Shown piece by piece: positions 58,227 through 64,000 of a stretch of DNA of 64,000 bases. The notes beneath the pieces were generated by a model. It was given only the letters and a program-made list of their open reading frames with translations, had not been told where the DNA came from and searched no databases. Position numbers and translations under genes: made by a program. The DNA lies in NCBI RefSeq assembly GCF_004794465.1, contig NZ_SSDJ01000138.1:62001-126000 (forward strand), read 5' to 3'. The stretch is from Microbacterium sp. K24. GTDB lineage: Bacteria; Actinomycetota; Actinomycetes; Actinomycetales; Microbacteriaceae. Within the stretch, counting starts at the first letter, position 1; the number at the start of each line of letters is the position of its first letter.

Positions 58227-60812
58227 TCAGCCCTTGACGACGAAGCTGACGATCTTCGGAGCGCGCACGACGACCTTGACGATCTCGCGGTCGCCGATCG
58301 ACCGGATCACACGCTCGTCCGCACGCGCCAGAGCCTCGAGCTCGGCCTCGCCGATGCGCGCCGACACCTCGAGCTGCGCGCGCACCTTGCCGCCCACCTG
58401 CACGACCGCGGTGATCGTGTCTTCCACGAGCAGCGCGGGATCCGCAGAACGCCAGGTCACCAGGCCGACCGACGGCTCGTGCCCGAGCATCTCCCACATC
58501 TCCTCCGCGGTGTGCGGGGCGATGAGGTCGAGCATCACGGCGATCGTCTCGGCGGCCTCGCGCACGGCCGGGTCGGTGGCACCGGTCGGACCGTCGATGG
58601 TCTTGCGCGTGATGTTGACGAGCTCCATCAGACGCGCGACGAGCACGTTGAACTTCGTCTGCTCGACCAGGGCCGGAGCCTCGGCGAGCAGCTTGTGCGT
58701 CGCGCGGCGCAGGGCTGCGTCACCCGTGGCGAAGACCACGTCCACCGGGCTGTCCACCTCGCCGGCGATGCGGAGGGCGCGGGCCAGGAACTTCTGCGCG
58801 CCGGTCGTCGAGACGTCTGCCCAGTCCTTGTCGTCCTCCACGGGACCGGCGAATGCGAGGCCCACGCGCAGGGCGTCGGCGCCATAGGCGTCGAGCTCCT
58901 CTTCGAAGAGCACGAGGTTGCCCTTGCTCTTCGACATCTTCGCGCCGTCGAGCAGCACCATGCCCTGATTGATCAGGTTGGAGAACGGCTCGGTGAAGTC
59001 GATCAGCCCCATGTCGAACAGCACCTTGGTGATGAAGCGCGCATAGAGCAGGTGCAGGATGGCGTGCTCGACACCGCCGATGTACGAGTCGACCGGAGCC
59101 CAGCGCGCTGCCTGAGCGGGGTCGAACGCGACCGTGTCGCTGTTCGGCGACAGGAAGCGCAGGAAGTACCACGAGCTGTCGACGAAGGTGTCCATCGTGT
59201 CGGGGTCGCGCAGCACCGGGTCACCGGTCTCGGGGTCGACCGTCTGCACCCAGCTCTCGGCCGCGCCGAGCGGCGACGAGCCCTTCGGCTTCAGGTCGAG
59301 ACCTTCGATGCTCGGCAGCTTCACCGGGAGCTGTTCCTCGGGCACGGGGATGATCCGGCCGTCCTCCGCGTGCAGCATCGGGATCGGCGTGCCCCAGAAG
59401 CGCTGACGCGAGATCAGCCAGTCGCGCAGCCGATAGTTCTTGGCGGCGCGTCCGGTGCCGGTCGATTCCAGCTGCTCGATCGCGCGGGCGATCGCGTTGC
59501 GCTTGGACAGGCCGTTCAGCGCGCCGGAGTTGATCATCCGCCCCTCGCCGGTCAGAGCGATGCCCGTGGAAGCCGGGTTCTGCTCGTCGAGCGCGGCACC
59601 GGTGTCGATCGGCACGCCCTCCTCGTCGACCTCGATCACGGGCATGGCACCCGTGACAGGGGCCGTGGTGTCGACGACGACCTTGACCGGCAGGTCGAAC
59701 GCGCGGGCGAAGTCCAGGTCGCGCTGGTCGTGCGCGGGCACGGCCATGACCGCGCCGTGGCCGTAGTCGGCCAGCACGTAGTCCGCCGCCCAGACGGGCA
59801 GCTTCTCGCCGTTGACGGGATTGACCGCGTAGCGCTCCAGGAACACACCGGTCTTCGGGCGGTCCGTGGACTGCCGATCGATGTCGGTCTCCTTCTGCAC
59901 CTGCTCCAGGTAGGTGCGGAAGCGGTCCTGCACCTCGGCGGGTGCGCCCGCGACGAGTTCGGAGGCCAGGTCGGAGTCGGGAGCGACGACGAAGAACGTG
60001 GCGCCGTGCAGCGTGTCGGGACGCGTCGAGAACACGGTCACCGGCTCGTCGCGACCCTCGATGCGGAAGTCGACATCGGCACCGACCGAGCGGCCGATCC
60101 AGTTGCGCTGCATCTGCAGCACCTTGTGCGGCCAGAAGCCCTCGAGCTGGTTCAGATCGTCGAGCAGCCGGTCGGCGTAGTCGGTGATCTTGAAGTACCA
60201 CTGGGTCAGCTTCTTCTTCACGACCTCGTAGCCGCAGCGCTCGCAGCGGCCGTCGACGACCTGCTCGTTCGCCAGCACGGTCTGGTCGTTCGGGCACCAG
60301 TTCACGGCGCTCTTCTTGCGGTAGGCCAGCCCGCGCTCGTGCAGCTTCAGGAACAGCCACTGGTTCCAGCGGTAGTACTCCGGGTCGGAGGTGTGCAGCA
60401 CGCGCGACCAGTCGAACGAGACCCCGTACGACTGGAATGCGGCCTTCTGCTGGGCGATGTTCGTGTAGGTCCACTCGCGAGGATCGGCGCCCTGGCGGAT
60501 GGCGGCGTTCTCGGCGGGCAGCCCGAACGAGTCCCAGCCGATCGGGTTGAGCACGTTGTGCCCGCGGTGGCGCCAGAAACGGGCCACGATGTCGGAGTAC
60601 AGGTAGTTCTCGGCGTGCCCCATGTGCAGGTCGCCGGAGGGGTACGGGAACATCGCCAGCACGTACCGCCGCGGGCGTGTGTCGTCATCGCCCCCCGTGA
60701 GGAAGGTCTCGTTCTCCGCCCAGTACTTCTGCCACTTGCTCTGAATGGCGTGCGCCGACGGGGTCCCCTCGTCAGCGGGACCGAAGGACAGGTTCTCAGA
60801 CAACGAACGCAC
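58227..60812 (-). CDS. leuS: Leucyl-tRNA synthetase
   Basis: Charges tRNA-Leu. The 861-residue protein has the HIGH motif as H63-MG-H66, a zinc finger (CPND and CERCGY), the CP1 editing domain (TTxxT-like PDTLHG, GTG-like [12 protein letters not shown]), and KMSKSKG near residue 625. The GTG at 60812 is used; a TTG two codons earlier and a TTG two codons later are also possible because no ribosome site is evident. It follows the PabB/TrpE-like gene by 25 bases. Confidence 0.95.
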   Translation of the reverse strand: MRSLSENLSFGPADEGTPSAHAIQSKWQKYWAENETFLTGGDDDTRPRRYVLAMFPYPSGDLHMGHAENYLYSDIVARFWRHRGHNVLNPIGWDSFGLPAENAAIRQGADPREWTYTNIAQQKAAFQSYGVSFDWSRVLHTSDPEYYRWNQWLFLKLHERGLAYRKKSAVNWCPNDQTVLANEQVVDGRCERCGYEVVKKKLTQWYFKITDYADRLLDDLNQLEGFWPHKVLQMQRNWIGRSVGADVDFRIEGRDEPVTVFSTRPDTLHGATFFVVAPDSDLASELVAGAPAEVQDRFRTYLEQVQKETDIDRQSTDRPKTGVFLERYAVNPVNGEKLPVWAADYVLADYGHGAVMAVPAHDQRDLDFARAFDLPVKVVVDTTAPVTGAMPVIEVDEEGVPIDTGAALDEQNPASTGIALTGEGRMINSGALNGLSKRNAIARAIEQLESTGTGRAAKNYRLRDWLISRQRFWGTPIPMLHAEDGRIIPVPEEQLPVKLPSIEGLDLKPKGSSPLGAAESWVQTVDPETGDPVLRDPDTMDTFVDSSWYFLRFLSPNSDTVAFDPAQAARWAPVDSYIGGVEHAILHLLYARFITKVLFDMGLIDFTEPFSNLINQGMVLLDGAKMSKSKGNLVLFEEELDAYGADALRVGLAFAGPVEDDKDWADVSTTGAQKFLARALRIAGEVDSPVDVVFATGDAALRRATHKLLAEAPALVEQTKFNVLVARLMELVNITRKTIDGPTGATDPAVREAAETIAVMLDLIAPHTAEEMWEMLGHEPSVGLVTWRSADPALLVEDTITAVVQVGGKVRAQLEVSARIGEAELEALARADERVIRSIGDREIVKVVVRAPKIVSFVVKG

Positions 60813-60837
60813 GACCAATCTGCAGGGAAAAACGGGA

Positions 60838-62157
60838 TCAGTTCAGGATATCGGAACGCCAGAGCGCGGGCATTTCGGCGCCGAGCGCCGCCAGCGGGGC
60901 ACGGGCCTTCGTGGCGACCTCGGCGACCTCGTCGGCCGCGACCGATCCCCACGTGATCCCGCCTCCGGCGCCGACCACCGCGGCGTCGTCGTCGATCACG
61001 ATGCTGCGGATGACCATCGCCAGATCCACCGCGCCGTCGACACCGACGTACCCGAAGCATCCCGCGTAGACGCCCCGCGGGCCGCCCTCCAGCTGATGCA
61101 GCTGTGTCATGGCGGACAGTTTCGGCGCACCGGTCATGCTCCCCGCGGGGAACGTCGCCTCGAGCAGAGCACCGACCGTGGTGCCCTCCGCCGCTCTGCC
61201 GCTGACGGTACTGACGAGCTGGTGCACGGCCGGGTAGCTCTCCACGACCCAGAGGCCGTCGACGCGGATCGACCCGGGGACGCACACCCGCGACAGGTCG
61301 TTGCGCATCAGGTCGACGATCATCACGTTCTCGGCGCGCTCCTTGATGTTCTCCGCGAGTTCTCGGGCGAGAGCGGCATCCCTCTGCGGATCCGCGCTGC
61401 GCGGCCTCGTCCCCTTGATCGGTCGCGAGCGGACGACACCTCCCCCGGCGTGCAGGAACTGCTCGGGACTCGCGCTCAGGAGCGCCCGGCCGCCGATGCG
61501 GACGAATCCGCCGTGATGCGCGGGCGTGGCCGCCCGGAGGCGCTCGTAGACGGCGACGGCGTCGTGCGCGCCCGGCACGGTGAACCGCGTCGTGAGGCAG
61601 AGCTGATAGGCGATGCCGGCGCGGATCAGCTCCCGGCAGCGCTCGATGAGCGCGGCGTATTCGGCGGGCTCGTGCCGCGCGTCCGCGATCAGGACGTCGT
61701 CGTCCGTCCCGCGCGCGGACACGGTCTGCACAGAAGCGGATGCCGACTCGACGGCGACCGCCCACGGCTCGGCGTCCTCGTCCGCGCTGAGCGTCCATGC
61801 ACGCCCGGCGGCGTGGTCGAATGCGACGGCGCGAGTGGCCCACAGCCATGAAGGCGCAGCGCGCTCGGTGCGATCCGACACCGGGGCACCTGCCACCGCT
61901 GCCCCGCTCTCGTAGTCGCGCCATCCGACCCAACCACCCACGAACGGCGACAGCGTGCCATCGCCCGGAGCGACATCCAGTCGGACATCCTCGCCGAGTT
62001 CGGCAGGCACGCCGACGCCGACGAAGCTCCACCCTTCGGTCGCCGCGGCTCCCGCATCGAGCCAGAAGACGTCGGCGGATCCCTGCTCCAGCATCCGGAA
62101 CACGCTCGCCGGCTCCACCCAGCGAGACAGCTCTCGGGGACTCAGGCGTTCGCGCAC
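60838..62157 (-). CDS. pabB: Chorismate-binding enzyme (PabB/TrpE-type component I)
   Basis: A 439-residue enzyme that aminates chorismate to aminodeoxychorismate (folate) or anthranilate. The chorismate-binding signature PIKGTRPR near residue 244 favours PabB over TrpE (PIAGTRPR). GMMTGAPK-like [11 protein letters not shown] and the C-terminal [10 protein letters not shown] match the family. The N-terminal domain is degenerate. No glutamine amidotransferase partner lies beside it, so TrpE-like or aminodeoxychorismate synthase cannot be separated with certainty. The GTG starts six bases after TAGGCT. Confidence 0.85.
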   Translation of the reverse strand: MRERLSPRELSRWVEPASVFRMLEQGSADVFWLDAGAAATEGWSFVGVGVPAELGEDVRLDVAPGDGTLSPFVGGWVGWRDYESGAAVAGAPVSDRTERAAPSWLWATRAVAFDHAAGRAWTLSADEDAEPWAVAVESASASVQTVSARGTDDDVLIADARHEPAEYAALIERCRELIRAGIAYQLCLTTRFTVPGAHDAVAVYERLRAATPAHHGGFVRIGGRALLSASPEQFLHAGGGVVRSRPIKGTRPRSADPQRDAALARELAENIKERAENVMIVDLMRNDLSRVCVPGSIRVDGLWVVESYPAVHQLVSTVSGRAAEGTTVGALLEATFPAGSMTGAPKLSAMTQLHQLEGGPRGVYAGCFGYVGVDGAVDLAMVIRSIVIDDDAAVVGAGGGITWGSVAADEVAEVATKARAPLAALGAEMPALWRSDILN

Positions 62158-62163
62158 CTTTCC

Positions 62164-62169
62164 AGCCTA
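62164..62169 (-). promoter_or_regulatory. -10 box for leaderless pabB-like gene
   Basis: TAGGCT on the minus strand ends six bases before the GTG at 62157. Confidence 0.55.
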
Positions 62170-62187
62170 GGACCGGGGGTGCTCCCG

Positions 62188-62193
62188 TATCCT
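62188..62193 (+). promoter_or_regulatory. -10 box for leaderless dedA-family gene
   Basis: TATCCT ends six bases before the GTG at 62200. Together with the box on the other strand it makes a back-to-back pair of leaderless promoters in 42 bases. Confidence 0.55.
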
Positions 62194-62199
62194 CAAGGA

Positions 62200-62871
62200 G
62201 TGGAGGACTTCGTACCGTGGCTGATCGATTTCATGCGGTCGATCGATCCGGTCGCGCGCACCCTCATCGCGGGCCTCGCCGTGCTGCTCGAGACGAGCGT
62301 CCTCATCGGTCTCGTCGTCCCGGGTGACACGGTCGTCCTCGTCGCATCCATCGGCATCACCAGCCCGGCGCAGGCCGTCGCGATGATCGTCGCCGTGCTG
62401 GTCGGCGCACTGATCGGCGAGAGCATCGGCTTCGTGCTCGGGCGCTGGATCGGTCCGTACATCCGAGCGTCCTGGGTAGGACGCCGGGTCGGCGAGGCGA
62501 ACTGGGTGCGAGCGGAGCGCTACCTCGCCCGTCGCGGGGGCATCGCCATCTTCCTGTCGCGCTTCCTCCCCGTGCTGCACTCGCTCGTCCCCCTCACCGT
62601 GGGGATGAGCAACTTCTCGTACCGCCGATTCCTCGCCTGGACGGCGCCCGCCTGCCTGCTGTGGGCGACGGCCTATGTGAGCATCACGTCTCTCGCGGCC
62701 GGAAGCTTCGACGAGCTCGCCGACCAGGTGCACTACGCCGGGTACATCTTCGTGGGGATCATCGCCCTCTTCCTCGTCCTGGTCTTCGTCGGCAAGAAGG
62801 TGCTGCACCGGCTCGAATCCCGTCACCTGGAGGCCGGGGACGCGGAGACGGACGCCGACGTGAAAGACTGA
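62200..62871 (+). CDS. DedA-family membrane protein
   Basis: A 223-residue DedA/SNARE-associated protein with five hydrophobic segments. The re-entrant motif GLVVPGDTVVLVASI lies near residue 42, and GESIGFVLGRWIG near residue 78 and the FLSRFLPVLHSLVPLTVGMS signature near 124 hold the conserved arginines and proline-glycine turns. DedA proteins act as lipid-carrier flippases. The GTG at 62200 is favoured by the leaderless promoter. The APP1-domain gene follows after four bases, suggesting a joint role in membrane lipids. Confidence 0.9.
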   Translation: MEDFVPWLIDFMRSIDPVARTLIAGLAVLLETSVLIGLVVPGDTVVLVASIGITSPAQAVAMIVAVLVGALIGESIGFVLGRWIGPYIRASWVGRRVGEANWVRAERYLARRGGIAIFLSRFLPVLHSLVPLTVGMSNFSYRRFLAWTAPACLLWATAYVSITSLAAGSFDELADQVHYAGYIFVGIIALFLVLVFVGKKVLHRLESRHLEAGDAETDADVKD

Positions 62872-62875
62872 GCCA

Positions 62876-63901
62876 ATGGCTTCCGCACCCTCGGCGCCCC
62901 GGATCCACTGGTTCGCGCGCCTCGAGCACCGCATCCACGTCTGGCGTGAGGGGCGTGCGCGGCGCCGCGGACGCATCGCGACGATCCTCCCGTTCCCCGG
63001 ATACGGCGGGCCCGGCTGGGTGCGAGTGGTCGGCCGTGTGCTGATCGTCCCCCCGCTGCGGAAGACGCGAGACGGGGAACCTGCGAGCGTGCGCGGCTGG
63101 CGCAGCTTCGTCGGCATCCCGGTGAGCTTCGCCGCCGTGACCGTGCACTTCGGGGACTCCACCCACCAGGTGGTCGCCGACCGCGGCGGCGTGGTCGACA
63201 CGGTCATCCACGCCGATCTCGAACCCGGGTGGCAGACGTTCACGATCTCCGTCGAGGGGCAGGAGCCCGTCGAGGCGCGCGCGTTCATCGTCGCGAAGGA
63301 CACCACGTTCGGTGTGGTGTCGGATGTCGACGACACCGTCATGGTGACCGCCCTCCCCCGCCCGTTCATCGCCTTCTGGAACTCCTTCGTTCTCGACGAG
63401 CACGCGCGCCTTCCCGTACCGGGGATGGCCGTGCTCCTCGATCAGCTGCTGCGGCAGCACCCGGGCGCCCCGATGGTGTACCTGTCGACCGGTGCGTGGA
63501 ACGTCGCCCCGACGCTCTGGCGCTTCCTCAGCCGTCACCTGTTCCCGGCGGGTTCCATGCTGCTCACGGACTGGGGCCCCACGCATGACCGCTGGTTCCG
63601 CAGCGGGCGCGAGCACAAGCTCACGAACCTGCGCCGTCTCGCTACCGAATTCCCGCACGTGACGTGGCTTCTGATCGGTGATGACGGTCAGCACGACGAG
63701 TCGATCTACACGCAGTTCATGGAGGAGCACCCTGAATCCGTCGCGGGCGTCGCGATCCGTCGCCTGCTCCCCGCCGAGGCCGTGCTGGCCGGCGGTCGCG
63801 CCGAGTCGGAGCCGCACGCCGCGGACTCCGCTCCCTGGGTCAGTGCCGAAGACGGCGCCGGGCTCCGCGACCAGCTCGGCGAGGCCGGCATCCTGAACTG
63901 A
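62876..63901 (+). CDS. APP1/DUF2183 phosphatase-domain protein
   Basis: A 341-residue protein with the APP1 catalytic domain of yeast-type phosphatidate phosphatase. The HAD-like motif DVDDTVMVT near residue 149 supplies the nucleophile Asp, YLSTGAWNV near 201 the second motif, and LLIGDDGQHDE near 262 the final acidic pair. No membrane segment is evident. The gene is co-directional with dedA after a four-base gap; a lipid phosphatase role is inferred from the domain. Confidence 0.88.
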   Translation: MASAPSAPRIHWFARLEHRIHVWREGRARRRGRIATILPFPGYGGPGWVRVVGRVLIVPPLRKTRDGEPASVRGWRSFVGIPVSFAAVTVHFGDSTHQVVADRGGVVDTVIHADLEPGWQTFTISVEGQEPVEARAFIVAKDTTFGVVSDVDDTVMVTALPRPFIAFWNSFVLDEHARLPVPGMAVLLDQLLRQHPGAPMVYLSTGAWNVAPTLWRFLSRHLFPAGSMLLTDWGPTHDRWFRSGREHKLTNLRRLATEFPHVTWLLIGDDGQHDESIYTQFMEEHPESVAGVAIRRLLPAEAVLAGGRAESEPHAADSAPWVSAEDGAGLRDQLGEAGILN

Positions 63902-63902
63902 G

Positions 63903-64000
63903 ATGACTCTCGCACGCGAGGGCTGGCTGGGGCGGGAGGCCGCGCATCAGCAGCGGGCAGACGCGCTGACGGCCGAGCACCGCGCCCGGTCGGCGCGCGG
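63903..64000 (+). CDS. Start of a gene annotated elsewhere as 3-methyladenine DNA glycosylase
   Basis: Only the first 32 codons are in the window. The ATG lies one base after the previous stop. The sequence (REGWLGREAAHQQRADALTAEHRARSARG) is shown here only in short parts: it begins MTLAREGWLGREAAH and continues with an Arg/Ala-rich helix. This pattern resembles the N terminus of actinobacterial proteins commonly annotated as 3-methyladenine DNA glycosylase. The true function of that family is uncertain, and the call rests on memory of this N-terminal pattern. Confidence 0.5.
   Translation, partial: MTLAREGWLGREAAHQQRADALTAEHRARSAR

Overview
This is a GC-rich actinobacterial chromosome segment, most likely Microbacterium or a close relative in the Microbacteriaceae. 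The evidence is the very strong G/C third-position preference, frequent GTG starts, actinobacterial pathway genes (OpcA, the long transaldolase, Septum_form-type and CU044_5270-like proteins, HrcA/CIRCE with a second-type DnaJ), and a housekeeping gene order typical of the order. I see no insertion sequence, prophage, CRISPR array or rRNA operon. Most of the window is coding, with no gene-free stretch above 300 bases.

Layout. 1-2.1 kb: haem A synthesis (end of ctaA, a small membrane protein, then ctaB on the minus strand). 2.4-10.5 kb: a tightly coupled plus-strand operon for the pentose phosphate pathway (tkt-tal-pgi-zwf-opcA-pgl). 10.5-16.2 kb: a DMT transporter divergent from peptide deformylase, a lipoprotein, an XRE-cupin regulator divergent from an FAD oxidoreductase/methyltransferase pair, a DHDPS-family lyase and tRNA-Asn. 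16.3-25.6 kb: an orphan ABC ATPase, dnaG, dgt, dus, glutathione peroxidase, a DsbA-like protein, a P-loop protein, uppS, recO and a TRIC-type channel. 25.6-27.5 kb: leuA with a leucine-rich leader peptide and attenuator. 27.6-31.8 kb: an accessory block holding a lipoprotein, a membrane protein and a minus-strand operon of ECF sigma factor, membrane anti-sigma-like protein, secreted I36-like protein and oxidoreductase. 31.8-38.9 kb: HIT-phoH-ybeY-CorC/HlyC-era, then hrcA-dnaJ-rsmE under a CIRCE operator. 39-44.3 kb: carboxylesterase, hemW, DUF1990 and lepA. 44.5-53.6 kb: an accessory region with a complete peptide ABC transporter (two permeases, fused double ATPase, lipoprotein), an alpha/beta hydrolase, and an MFS transporter with a GH1 beta-glucosidase. 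53.8-64 kb: rpsT, holA, comEC-comEA, leuS, a chorismate-using PabB/TrpE-type enzyme, DedA, an APP1-domain protein and the start of a gene resembling those annotated as 3-methyladenine DNA glycosylase.

How the genes work together. The tkt-pgl operon supplies NADPH and pentoses. dnaG/holA/dgt serve replication and dNTP control; era/ybeY/rsmE/rpsT/lepA/leuS/def serve ribosomes and translation. hrcA-dnaJ is the heat-shock branch, and ctaA/ctaB/hemW the haem branch.

Most notable patterns. (1) About fifteen genes have a -10-like hexamer (usually TANNNT) ending exactly 6 or 7 bases before the start codon, which predicts widespread leaderless transcription and helps fix the starts. (2) A 15-residue leuA leader peptide with four consecutive Leu codons runs into an 11-bp terminator-like stem. 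(3) The ECF sigma/anti-sigma/I36/oxidoreductase operon is the best candidate for a little-described signalling unit. No clearly novel large system is visible; the window is mainly conserved housekeeping DNA with three accessory insertions.
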